DNA from: Apiospora phragmitis
Lineage: Eukaryota > Ascomycota > Sordariomycetes > Amphisphaeriales > Apiosporaceae
Length of the DNA stretch: 64,000 nucleotides
Direction: 5' to 3'
Assembly (NCBI GenBank): GCA_038363925.1
Contig: JAQQWL010000001.1
Span: 1-64,000 of the forward strand
Shown here: positions 24,411 to 35,224 of the stretch, piece after piece
Layout of the letters: the number at the start of each line of letters is the position of its first letter
Position numbering within the stretch: position 1 is the stretch's first letter
The notes under the pieces: model-generated
Seen by the model: only the letters and a program-made list of their open reading frames with translations
Databases searched by the model: none
Told to the model about the DNA's origin: nothing
Program-made: the position numbers and the translations under genes

Positions 24411-26190
24411 TCAGAAGCCGCCGTGGTTTGCTCCTGCCTTCTGGGAAGCCACCCACCATTCTTCAAACTTCTCTTTGCTATCGGCGATGACGTCGAACCC
24501 CAACAGGCTCCTTTGGTACTCAGCATCACCCCAGTTGAAAGAGCATTTTCCCAGCCATCCGTCGCCCGCCAGTACCGCCAACTCCGCATCGCGCTGCCGC
24601 TGCTCCTCTCCGTCGGGCAGATGGTAGTAGTGTTGCGTGTCCACCGCGCCGGCGACGTTGGTCTCGGTCCGCCGCTTGCGCAGATCTTGGTAGAGCCTCA
24701 GAAGCGCGGCAAGGTAATCGCGTTTCTCTACGGGATCAGCCGGCAGGCCCTTCTCCAGTGATTGGGCCAGCAGCAGGCCCAAGACGGCGCCGTCCTCGAC
24801 GGCCATGGCCGCTCCTTGACCTTGATACGGCAGGGTGGGGTGCGTCGCATCGCCTAACAACGCGATGGGCCCCTGTTTAAGATCTGGGGCTTAGCGAAGT
24901 ACCCTCTAAAGGATCGACTAGAATAGGGAACGTCTACATACCTTGGTCCACTTGTCGAGACTTTCGAAATGAAGCAGCTTCCACTTCAAGGGGGTGCTCT
25001 GACACGAGATTATGTCTTTCAGACTTGCGTGATTGAACTAGGTCAGTCTTCGCATGATCCAAAATGGATAAGGGGCGACCAACATTGGATCCCAGCCATT
25101 GAAATAGGCAACCATCTCCTCTAGACTACTCGGAGCCATCTTGACGCCTTTGGCTAGATCATCTGCTACTCTGTAGAGCGCTATTAGTGCCATAAGGTCC
25201 TGTAGAAAGGCGGGCGGTCTAAGGAGGGAGGTCTGATAACTCACATCAAAATCAGATTGTATTCTGTCTTATTCCTCAAGGGGTAGAAGACAGCATGCTT
25301 CCCCGGTCCAAGCCAAACGTCTATGTCCAGCTTCTCTACAATCCTGTTGATGTTCTCGTTTCCCAGGCTGAGCAGTTTATCACGGGGAAAGATTCCTCGA
25401 TATGCCAGATCACCTGTTTCTGTTGGTGAGAAGGGATGTCCTAGGACGATTTCTCGCAACGAAGACCAAAGGCCTAAGATAGCCTCATCAGTTAGGGGTT
25501 CGACCCGGTATGAAAGGTGGGGACAAGTATTTGCATATTACCATCTGCGCCAATCACCACATCTGCTTCAAATCGACGTCCGTCTTTCAGGGCCACAACC
25601 TGTCGGCTTGATTGCGACTGCTCAACGTCGATAACTTCGGCGCCTGTCACAATCTCTGCGCCAAGCTGTTTGGCTTCGGAAAGCAGCACGCCTTGGTAGT
25701 CGCCTCGATGGGTAGCACTTAGATCTTCTTGTCAGCCCGTATAGACTCACATCTTAGCTGTTCATCCCTTGGCACTTCACTTACATCCACTCGGCACCAT
25801 ACTCCCGGGTTACCCTCTCCCTCACCGGCTTTGCAGCGAGGATATGCCCGTTTTCGTACCTGCGTAGGTTGAAGTGGTCCAACTGGTAACCGGCCCCCTC
25901 CTTCATGACCTTCTCAAGGAGCCCCAGGTGGGCAAGCACCCGACCCGCGTTGGGCGGGATATGGATGCCCGCACCCAGTGGGAGGACTTCGGCTGAGCGC
26001 TCGAAGACGGTGACTTTCAAGTTCTCGTTCCTCCGGCGGCAGGCGATCGTGCAGGTCAGACCACCGATGCCGGCCCCGACGATGGCGACATGCATTATCT
26101 GGCTGGGGGTAGAAACCTGAAGACGTTTAAAGTATCAGTACGCGCAATATCCAACGCGTATGATAGGTTTCAACTCACATTGGGCTCCAT
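24411..26190 (-). CDS. FAD-dependent monooxygenase (salicylate hydroxylase-like), 7 exons
   Basis: Exons are 26190-26179, 26104-25785, 25717-25542, 25473-25245, 25170-25080, 25037-24942 and 24872-24411, giving 461 residues. All introns are GT-AG with matching phases. The fifth (25038-25079) is only 42 nt and is the weakest call: without it an in-frame TAG at 25038-25040 would stop translation. The Rossmann motif GAGIGG is at residues 14-19, the DG motif (VVIGADG) near 165, and the ribityl-binding GD motif (LLGDATHPTLPYQGQGAAMAVEDG) near 310. This is the class A flavoprotein hydroxylase pattern: NAD(P)H reduces FAD, and a flavin hydroperoxide hydroxylates an aromatic or enolic substrate. It could tailor an aromatic polyketide, and a broken synthase lies 9 kb away. 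It is the only enzyme gene here with many exons and no frame damage. Confidence 0.85.
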
Positions 26191-27020
26191 AGTATGCTCC
26201 GTCGGTGGACTGCGCTTCAAAACTACGGGACTCAAGTGATGGTTTAAGAAGTTGGTCTTCGTGTATAAACAAAGTTGGCTAGATGGGTTAAGGTGAGTTC
26301 CAGTAAATATTTAAATACCTCTGTTCATTATTAATCCCAGATAGTCTTAGGTATCGCCCTCATAAATCTCACTTTCGACAACGAATTATTTAGTTCGATA
26401 TAGTGGATCCGTCGGGTGTAGTAAGCGCTTAGAAGACTTGAGTAGCCCCCGTATAATTGATTTGGAATTATGGTACTTTTCCCCTATCCGGTGTAGCTGT
26501 ACTTTGTGTCTCTGAGTATCCAGTTGATCTCCAATGGTCATCTTAACAGCTCATATGTGCCTTACTATATCAGATGAAGTACTGTTGGGAAACTGGCATG
26601 GAAATACTACAGTATTTACCGGTCGTATGAGAACCTCGTTATTCGCCTTATTTATCACCGGCTGCATTATTCATATTTTATACAATATGACAATGTACCT
26701 GCTCTGCCCTTTCCGATTAATATATACAGTCTTTTCTTTGAAATAACTGTTGCTGCTTGTCCTTCCTTTGGCACCAGCTAGTGAGTGATTAAACGTATCA
26801 AGGACTTTTACTCGAGAGAACCAGTTCGCCCATTAAGTTTCTTAAGACAAAATGTCGTACTGGCTAACGACATTTCAATTACAAGACTCGTGATAGATTA
26901 CTTACAGTAATTTGTATAAAATAAAATATTGTAGGCATAGGCACAGTAATAAATCAAACTCCCTTGGTAATACAGAAACGACAGTTGTAACCCAAAACGC
27001 CCTCACTTCCTCCCGGACTC
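26191..27020. other. Intergenic, divergent promoters
   Basis: This lies between the divergent FAD monooxygenase and the GMC relic. No conserved frame was found. A 70-codon frame at 26534-26746 is hydrophobic but unsupported. Confidence 0.45.
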
Positions 27021-28216
27021 GTGACTACTTATCACAACCACCTGGCGCGTCACGTGGATCTGGCTCCCGCTGACGAGCGTCTTCTCGCTCTCCCCGTCCC
27101 CCGTCCCCCCGCGGCCCCGGCGTTGGTCCAGATGCCCCTTTCTATGGGTGCGCCCAGCTATGAGCGCTCCTCGCCCCGCGACCTGGTGTACGACGTTGCC
27201 ACGGCCAAGAACCCCGACGGTTCTAAGTACAAGCTCGACATTGCCACCAACACACTGGTGACCAAGGTCAACTTCGACACGACGGGCGAGAAGCCCAAGG
27301 CCACGGGAGTTGATTACCTCTTCGGTGAAAGCCTGTACAGGGCAAACCCTCGCGCCAGCCTGACCGAAGATGGCGGAATCCCAGGCTCCGTCTCTAGAAG
27401 CCGTGAGGTAAGTGCCAGACGCCTCTGACGACCGGTGTGATTATGAACTACTGTAGGGGATATAGGCCATTCTGTATGACGGTACTTTCAATACTCCTCA
27501 GATCCTCAAGCTCTCTGGTGTGGGTCCTGCCGACGAACTGGAGAAGTTCAACGTCCCTGTCATCAAGAATTTGCCGGGTATGGGCACCAATCTTCAAGAT
27601 AAGCAGACTCCTACCTATCTTCGTCGATATCAGTTAAAGTGTTGTTAAACTCGTACCTTATCTGCCAATGACAGACCGCTATGAACTTGGAGTCACAGCC
27701 GAGGTCTCCAGCGACTTTGTGCTAGTAGAGAAGTGCTGCTACCTGGCCGACGGCGACGAGTGCTACGACCAATACATCAACGGCGAAGGCGCCCTGAAGG
27801 GGCCCTACACCATCGGCGGCCTGGCGGTCGGGTACTTCATGACGTCGTCGCAGGCCGAGGGCGAGCACGACATCTGGGTGGGCGGCTTGCCGGCCATCGA
27901 CGAGATTCGCCCGCTCGACGGCAGCTCCTTCACCCAGGTGTGGCCGCCTCGCAACGTCACCGACGACGACGCCGCCCTGCGCGAATGGATCGCCGAGGAG
28001 GCCTGGGGCCACCACGCCTCGTGCTTGTGCCCCATCGGCGCTGACGGCGACCCCATGGCCGTTCTCGACAGCTCCTTCCGCGTCCGCGGCATCGACGGTC
28101 TGCGTGTCGTTGACGCCTCGGCCTTCCCCAAGGTCGTCGGCACCTTCCCCGTCCTTTCCATCTACTTGATGTCCGAGAAGTCGGCTGACGTCATCCTGGC
28201 GGATCTCGCTGCATAG
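27021..28216 (+). pseudogene. GMC oxidoreductase relic (FAD-binding N-terminus and centre deleted)
   Basis: Three blocks of a glucose-methanol-choline oxidoreductase remain. The first (about 27160-27410) resembles the substrate-loop region (RANPRASLTEDGGIPGSV). The second (about 27465-27600) has [19 protein letters not shown] and [11 protein letters not shown], the second GMC signature. The third (27668-28216) carries the C-terminus, with EEAWGHHASCLCPIG containing the catalytic His region, then VRGIDGLRVVDASAFPKVVGTFP. The N-terminal GxGxxG domain is absent, and about 150 residues are missing between GEHDIWVGG and WPPRNVTDDD. Damaged splice signals are visible: CAAGATAAGC near 27598 looks like a lost GT donor, with an ATGACAG acceptor near 27676. 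It is a clear pseudogene. Members oxidise alcohols or aryl alcohols. Confidence 0.85.
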
Positions 28217-28966
28217 ACTCGCTGATTGTGGGTAGTGTGGGTGGGCAATGCGTGAATAGTATAACCACTCTTCGTATAAGAAGCAAACCGATACTTCATT
28301 TTAATATAATCGCCGCTGAATATATTGAGCCTGATTTTGATTCTTCCCGACTCGACTTTCAGTCAAGCATGCAAACCGGCCGGATGTTCACTGGGGACTC
28401 CTAACGAACCATTGCTCCATAACAAGAGTATGTTGTCTCAGTGAGCCCTTTCACGGCTTCTCATGCCAAATAGGGCCTTGCGCCCCTCGCCAGCTGAAAA
28501 ATTCTGTCCGCGTTGTTCATAGGCGAGCCCTGAAATGCTGTCCGTCCCGTCCGAGTGATGCCGTCGCTGATTGGTCTCACCATGCATTCTTCGTATAGGA
28601 GTGTGGAGCTCACCAACTTTGGCAGTCGAGACCCCGGATGATGCTTTCAGTGATTGGCTTCTGACGTCTTGGCAAGGGCTGTGCAAAATACCATACCGTG
28701 AGTATTGGAAATCAATGATGCGTACATTGGGAGTAATCTGTTGGTAGCGAGGTTTGCCTTGATCGTGAGCTCCCTTGAGCCGTAGGATGCCGGCCTCTAT
28801 CTGGAGTGGTTATGATTCAATCTCAATGTGTATAAAAGGGCGACAGTCCGTCGATGAAAATGGACTTAATTGTATCGCATCAGCATCTCTAACGCGCACT
28901 TCATCTTTACCTTAAGCATCCTCTAACTCAGCACTTGCCGCTGCATCCCCGAGACTCTTGTTCATC
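28217..28966. other. Intergenic / promoter of the fasciclin gene
   Basis: No conserved frame was found. A TATA-like TGTATAAAAGG lies at about 28828-28840, roughly 130 bp before the ATG of the fasciclin gene and in a plausible position for its core promoter. Confidence 0.4.
28829..28839 (+). promoter_or_regulatory. TATA-box-like element upstream of the FAS1 gene
   Basis: GTATAAAAGGG-type sequence lies about 130 bp upstream of the ATG at 28967. The match to the TATA consensus is good. Its use is inferred from position only. Confidence 0.4.
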
Positions 28967-30383
28967 ATGCGCACATCAGTCTGGTCTGGCCTGTTGATGG
29001 CGGGCTCCTGCCTGGCCCAAGGCGACCTAGCCGCGCTCCTCGCCTCCCAGCCCGACCTCAGCACGCTGCTCGAGCTCGTCAGCCTCGTGGACGGCCTCGC
29101 CGAGACCCTCGCCGCGGCCTCCAACATCACCATCGTGGCCCCGACGAACCAGGCCTTTGTCGCCGTGCCGCGCGACACCCGGAGGGCCAGGCCGTCGAGC
29201 TCCGCAATGACACGATCGCCATCGGCGCGCTCCTGGCGAACCACGTCTTCCGCGGTGCCTACCCGGCCGAGGCCATCACCGACCTCCCCACGTTTGCGCA
29301 GACCTTGCTCGACGACTCGTACATGAATGCGGTGCAGCCTTTCTCCAACTTCACAGGCGGCGCGTATAACGGACTTGTCAAAAACGGCAAGGATGTGTGC
29401 GTCCTGTCTGGGGAGCAAACCATCTCTACCGTCACTGAAGCTGTTCGTCGTCTTCCTCTCCCGTCTTATAACATGATTCAGCTTTCCTCCTCCCACAGTG
29501 AACTAACCAATCGAATTTGACAGGATATCAAACTTGGTGAGGGCATTACGATCCACAAGATCGACACTGTTCTTTCCTTTGGCGCCCCGCTCGAGCTTTT
29601 CCTATACCGAGCGGGCTACCTCGCCATGAGTGGCGCTCTGGAGGCGGCCCAACTCGGCTTCGGCCTCGGCCTGACCGGCGCCGAGGTCCAGGCCTCAACA
29701 TCTCCGACTTCACCATTCTCGTGCCCGAGGACGCCGCCTTCGAGTCCATTGGCTCCGTAGTTGCCTCAGCCGACAAGAAGACGCTCCAGGAGGTCCTTCG
29801 CTACCACATCATTCCTAACAACGTCATCTTCTCACCGTCCCTGGGCAACGTGACGGTAAAGTCTCTCTGGGTACGGACTTGACTTTCACTGTCTTGCCAA
29901 ACGGCTCGGCATGGGTAAACAACGCAAAAATCACGTTTCCCAACACCATTTTGTACAACGGTATCGCGCACGTGATTGATAGGTAGGTCGATAAAAGTAA
30001 GTCTCGAAACAAAGGTTATCGTATACTAATTAAACTCCCTTTCTCATTTCAGTGTGTTGAGCCCTCTGGGAGGAGACTTTAATCGTGCCTCATTGACCCC
30101 GTCCAAGCCTGCATCCGAGCGGCTCGCCTTCGACGGCGCCTCCCCGGTCTCCAAGCTCCCGTTCTCCAGCGTCTCGTTCGGTGGAGACCTGATGGCCTAC
30201 ACGACGACGCCAGTGCTGTTGCAGACCGTCGCCGCTGTCGCCACCGCCTCCGCGGCGGCCAACGCCACAGTCTCGAGCTCGCCCGTTCCGGCCCCAGCAA
30301 CCGGGGCTGGTACCAAGGGACTTATCCCCTGCGCCGTTTCTGTATTTTCTGTCGCATTCGGTATCGCAGCCTTTCTCCTCTAG
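28967..30383 (+). CDS. Secreted/GPI-type protein with two FAS1 (fasciclin) domains, frame breaks at C runs
   Basis: The ATG at 28967 starts a signal peptide (MRTSVWSGLLMAGSCLAQG). The first FAS1 domain follows (LLELVSLVDGLAETLAAASNITIVAPTNQAF), then, across a frame change at 29178-29180, the ANHVFRGAYPAEAITDLPTFAQTLL segment. Intron 1 is 29443-29523 (CTAAC branch, GACAG). The second FAS1 domain (ILVPEDAAFESI...LQEVLRYHIIPNNVIFS) begins after a frame change at 29688-29689. A third change is near 29866-29871. Intron 2 is 29983-30052 (GTAGGT, TACTAAT branch, TTCAG). The end is a Ser/Ala/Pro linker and a hydrophobic tail (AVSVFSVAFGIAAFLL), as in GPI-anchored proteins. FAS1 proteins act in cell-surface adhesion. 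Each frame change is mended by one added C, so the gene may be intact in the organism. Confidence 0.75.
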
Positions 30384-31834
30384 ATTGACAGTGTAGTTGT
30401 TAGGGGGCGGTCAGTGTAGAACACGTGAAGTATCAGGGCCTAGGCAGATTTGGCATGGGTCGGCCAGCGGCTTAATGTGTACAGGCATGGCCATTTGGGC
30501 GGACCGACCAGCGGTAAGACTGTCTGCAAGCCTGGCTAAATAATAAAGGAAGTGGAATCTTACAGAAGGTTGATTGGAGCGCTTCCAAGTCTAATATGAG
30601 CTTATTCCCATAGCATGTGCCCTTGATTCGGACTCGGACTGAGCATAAGCAGGTACCAGGGCAATCATGCTGACTTCATTAGGGATTCGTCTTAATCCCT
30701 ATCTGAATAAGCTACAAGGAGGTACAATCGGTATCAGTGCAGCTTGGCACCCAAACAGTCATAACTTAGAATGAGTCACTCTGCTGAGATACTGTTTGAC
30801 AAACCCTTCCTGGTCCCGCGCGGGAGTGAGTATGGTAAGTTGCTATAAATTTGAAAAGGTAATGGTATTGACACATCAGTGCTCTTTTAAGTTGGCAACC
30901 GTATTGTCTAAACCAGTAAGTTGGCTGTTGCGAGGCATTTCTTGAAAGGGCCTGCCTCTAGCATACGCGTGCCCCATAGTGAGACTGGTATGAGAGCAGT
31001 ATCGACGGTACTACTCGAAAGACTGCACCCAGCTAAACTAGACCAAGGGACTGATTAGCCCATTTAGTATATACGTAGGGTTTATCGAGTCTTCAATTAC
31101 TGACTGAACTCAATCATTGTACGTTTTCTTGCCATACGATCTTTACTGGTATTATAATGCCTTTGGTTAACAATACTGGTAGTGCCGACTTCCTCTGCAG
31201 CCTTTCAACGGAATACGATATCACTGGGCTATAGTTGATCGTCTTAGGTGTAGGTGACAGTAGTGTAAAGCAACAGTGCCAGCGGGTTTCGTCGCTGAAG
31301 CCTCGACCTTCGTCGTCATCCAACCTAACACGAAAGTAGATATACGCACGCATGCAGTCACCTAGGCGCAGCAACCTATCGTCTGTTGAATCACCCCAAT
31401 TCATCGGCAAACTTGACTACGACTTTTCTTTCATCCTTTCATCCCACTGCCGGTGGGCCAGATTCCTTCCACCAACGAGGGTTTACTTTTCTTACGTACC
31501 TATACGACAGTGGCTTTACGATCCTAGCAGCTACCGGCTCTCCGTCAAAGCATCATTGACTCAGTAGAGCAGACCAATCTCCGGAACAGTCAATCGTCTG
31601 AAGCAGTAAGTTCCATCCCTTTCCCTCTTATGGGCAGCATCATTCTCGGCAACTCACTTCCCGCATGACATCACTTGAGTGTGTCGTTTCTTATCAAAGT
31701 GTATCTCAGAGACTGCGTGTGGCTCAAGAAAGGAGCAAAACTGAATTCAACTTTCAAATAAATACCTCGCACCATTCGATAGACTGCAACTAATCAGCTT
31801 TGTAATTACAGCGCGCCATCAGAATTTTATCAGC
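30384..31834. other. Intergenic, no gene seen
   Basis: This is 1.45 kb of normal-composition DNA between two plus-strand genes. A 98-codon minus frame at 31114-31410 has no recognisable domain. No repeats or RNA genes were identified. Confidence 0.45.
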
Positions 31835-32913
31835 ATGGCAACCCTCAACAACTCAAGCCAAGGAGCCCTTGGCATGTTGGGTAAAGTGCCTCCCGAAATC
31901 CGATGTATGATTTACGAGCAAGCACTACCGAGGCGAATCCTTCGCGTCTATCGCGACGGAGACAACGAACATATTTTCACGGAGCTCTTAGCGGCTCCAA
32001 ACCTGGCCCTCGTTTGCCGCGATGCCTGGTACTTCTGCCTGAAGCAGTACTCGCAAATCGCTCTCACGCCTGTCTGGGATCAAGACAAGTGGCATCCACG
32101 GAACATGCCGCGTATCACGGATTCCCAAATCACGTGGTACAACCCGTCCATCGACACACTGTTCGTCGACATCCTGATGAGCGACACCCGGATGAGACGG
32201 AGAGAACCGGAAGCGGGTTCGGCCGCAAAGGGAGACCAGGGCGAGACCGTAGCGGGTTGGGAAGTCCTCGAAAACGAATGTTTCGGTAACATGGTCGAGG
32301 GCCTCGGTCCAATCATCCAGCGTACCATATCACTTTCTCTTTACTGCAAAAATCGACGCTTGCCTCAAAATGGCGATGAGGCCCGGCTTATTCCCAGCAT
32401 TGAAGAAAATATTGTTCGCGGCGGAGATGGGCGTCTGGCGAAACCAGGGCTGGACACAACAAGTAGCAAGCATCACTCAGGTCAACCGCGCCAAGTGTCC
32501 GGGATCGTCTCAACGGAGTGTCAAGTGCGAGCCGCTGTCCCTCTCTCGGCTTGTTTACAGCAAGAAAGACGACAAGCTGGTTCCGGCGAAAGACGGGTCA
32601 ATACTACGTGTATGGAGCGGGACCTATAGCAACTTCTCGACATGCGGCTTCCCGGAGGAGAGAAGAAGAGCGCTTCCCCGCCACAGGGCGCTGGTCGAGA
32701 GACAGATGGCAATGACCCGACGCTACTGGGACGCGGCTTATACGACGGAGGAAGACGGAAGTAGGGTATACACGTCCTACAGCCGTTGGGAGTGTATTAC
32801 ACGCCCATTCCCCAGAGGTGTTTGCGCATTTACTCTCATTGTCAGACATTGAGCCCGTCTATATTTTCATGACCAGGTATCCCCTCGGCCGGGGACTCAC
32901 GGTATGCTATTAG
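31835..32913 (+). CDS. 2EXR/F-box-like protein with frame breaks
   Basis: The ATG at 31835 starts MATLNNSSQGALGML, then GKVPPEIRCMIYEQALPRRILRVY. That is the 2EXR pattern (a fungal F-box-like motif, with PPEIR and a following basic strand). The domain continues as LLAAPNLALVCRDAWYFCLKQYSQIAL...NPSIDTLFVDI. The frame changes near 32370-32390, after which ALKKILFAAEMGVWRNQGW and later ALPRHRALVERQMAMTRRYWDAAYTTEEDG follow in the second frame. A probable third segment (PEVFAHLLSLSDIEPVYIF) ends at 32911-32913 after a change at the C run near 32809-32812. If that last shift is not real, translation ends at 32852. The role of 2EXR proteins is unknown. The gene may be intact if the shifts are sequence errors. 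Confidence 0.6.
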
Positions 32914-33740
32914 TGTGGAACAGGCACCTGTCGGCGGAGAACGACTCTTGGCATTGCTGCGTATGAGATCCTGTGAGGGGAGAGCGCTCACAGACATTCG
33001 CTTGAAGAGCTCGTCGACGTAATGAATCAACTGTAGACTAGTGGAAAAGCGTTGAGCCAAACAGCTGATATGGACCGGCTACGCACCTCCTATGGAAACA
33101 AAATGATATACAGCGAGTTTCATCGAGTATTGAACATTGGATTGAGGCGTTGGTGCGAATGGTTGAGCAACCACAGCCCTGACAGCAAATACATTGGAGA
33201 CGATGAGCTGTTTCCGTACCCTGGCGTCTTTCTCTACATTGATTGCAGAGAATAGTGAATCGATCAGGCCACTGGTTTGGTTGTAGTCCCAGCAGCCTTC
33301 CAGAAAGGCATACCCACTATGGATCTTGAATATCTACATTGCCCTACAACCACGTGTTTTGTTTTTTTTTGTTTTTGTCAACGAGTGCCCGTCACAGACT
33401 TCATGCGTCGGCCGTATAATAAGTGGTCCAAGGTTCTGGCTTAGTGGATGGATGTGGGCATCTTGGCCTGCAGGATTTACGCCGATCTGTACGGTTTATC
33501 GGCCTTATAAATATCGGAGGGCGGTGTAGCTTGCAATCCGTACCTTCACTAAAGTGGCCGAGGAGAGCTTTCGGCGACTTTGACAGGGCAGTCTCTGGGG
33601 GTTGTACGGGGACAAGTGCGCCCAGAAGACAAAGCCCAGTCTTGAGAGGAAGTGCCAGCGCATCAGGCTCTGATTGCTGAAAGAAGCCAGCAAGTGCAGT
33701 TCGGATGCTAGTCCGGCGCGTTGGCTTTGCCCGAACTTGT
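32914..33740. other. Intergenic, no gene supported
   Basis: Short frames at 33052-33255 (+) and 33423-33680 (+) have no domain. A T-rich run lies at about 33357-33375. Nothing else was recognised. Confidence 0.4.
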
Positions 33741-33975
33741 CGAAAAGTACGTTGCGGCGTATACGAAGCCCGAAAAGTCGCCGACCGGCCCCTCCCGGAA
33801 TTACAGCCGCTTGCGATGATTGGTCCACCGTGGTAGCTCCGGCTTGGATAGATGCAAGGTACTTTCGAACCAACAACCAACACGTCCGAAAGTACGCTGC
33901 ATGCTAATATATGTACGGTACTTTTTGAACAAGATGTCTGAAAGTACATTACAGGTCCAAAAGTACCGTGCATGA
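33741..33975. repeat. Cluster of inverted and direct GTACTTT/AAAGTAC repeats
   Basis: Six related motifs lie close together. AAAGTAC units are at 33743-33751, 33884-33903 (GTCCGAAAGTACGCTGCATG), 33936-33951 and 33955-33974 (GTCCAAAAGTACCGTGCATG). Inverted GGTACTTT units are at 33858-33870 and 33917-33930. The alternation of orientations can form nested hairpins. They could be the remnant of a MITE or a cluster of protein-binding sites. Neither is proven, and no flanking duplication was identified. Confidence 0.6.
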
Positions 33976-35224
33976 AGAACACTTGTCTGCACTATATAAG
34001 CACTGGTAGTCGCCCCCGAAGGAAACCCCCTGGTATTGACTGGGTTGATACGGCGCCACGGTTGCACCAGCGTTTTGAGACATGAATAAGGTGCAGGTGC
34101 GGCGCATTGCTGCCACTAATGGCGTAATAGGGACGTTGACTTATAACTTACTTGCTTCGTTTTCCCTCTCGTACTTGGGAGGTTTTCAAAACTACAAAGT
34201 GTGCCGGGGTAGCCGAAAGGATCGAACTCTACACATCTCAAAAATGGTCATGGCCTTTCAATAGTACTAGTTCTTCATTGAGGCAGTGACACCGACGACC
34301 ATGTGCACTCACGAAGGCCAGATCGACTGCAACAGCGAAATGAACTCGTCTCTGCCCGTGAAATAACTAGCGATCGGACACAGAAGCCCCAGGCGAACCC
34401 CTGCTATACCTGACCCCCCAGATTCTTGATGTCCCGACACTCGGCTGAGGTCCAGGTCGGTGGCACAACCATAGAGTCTGACTCGGTGGGACCACGTGCA
34501 TTTTCACGAGAGTCTCGTTCAAGGCCACAGCCTGGCCTTTGCCGGGCTTCATGCTGTATTCTTCCCTCTTTCGTGTAGAGGGAGAGTGAAGCAGCGTCCA
34601 GCCTTCGCAGGTGATCTCCCTAGGGTCCGCGCTGTGCTCGAGTAATATGTAGGCCGCGAGGGTGGACTCAGTAAGGGTCTCGCCCCGACGGCTTGACGAA
34701 CCTGGTCGGAAGCCCATTGGGTGCTAATGCGCACATTAAAAATGTCCAGTTGAATCAATACCTTATATCGTAGTTACATTTAAGGAAATAGCAGCCTCAA
34801 AGTAGTCATTTATATGATATGTGCTATTTCACAACGGACGTTGGATCAGGGAAATCTGATTAGTGTTGAGATTTGGACAGCTATGCCGAACTGAAAAAGA
34901 TGGAGAGAATAAAGAAAAAGAAAAGAAACCATGATCTGTCTGCCACAGGGAGCATGTATAACGGTACTCCATCCCTTAATCTGTGTTCATCCTTTCGGTA
35001 TTGGAACCGACAACCAAGAATTCTTAAACTCCTCGGTAACCGAAAGAACTGCAGGGTTGATCATCATACCAGAATAGAGATCCAAATCAGCTCATATAGT
35101 GACATTATACCCATTGACGCTAGTGGTAACGTTTCCAAGCCCGTTCCATGTCTTGACGGCTCTCTTTCTTAGATGGCTGTAAATATTATCCACGACGCAC
35201 CTGTCGTGATCATGTTCAGGATCT
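33976..35224. other. Intergenic beyond the 3' end of the PKS relic
   Basis: No complete gene was found. A minus-strand frame at 34367-34717 includes AAYILLEHSADPREITCEGWTLLH, which resembles one and a half ankyrin repeats, but the rest of the frame has no repeat pattern. It could be a tiny relic of an ankyrin gene. Confidence 0.35.
34367..34717 (-). pseudogene. Possible ankyrin-repeat relic
   Basis: A 116-codon frame contains one segment matching the ankyrin consensus (LLEHSADP...EGWTLLH) near its N-terminus. The remaining residues are not ankyrin-like, and no flanking exons were found. Chance similarity cannot be excluded. Confidence 0.25.
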
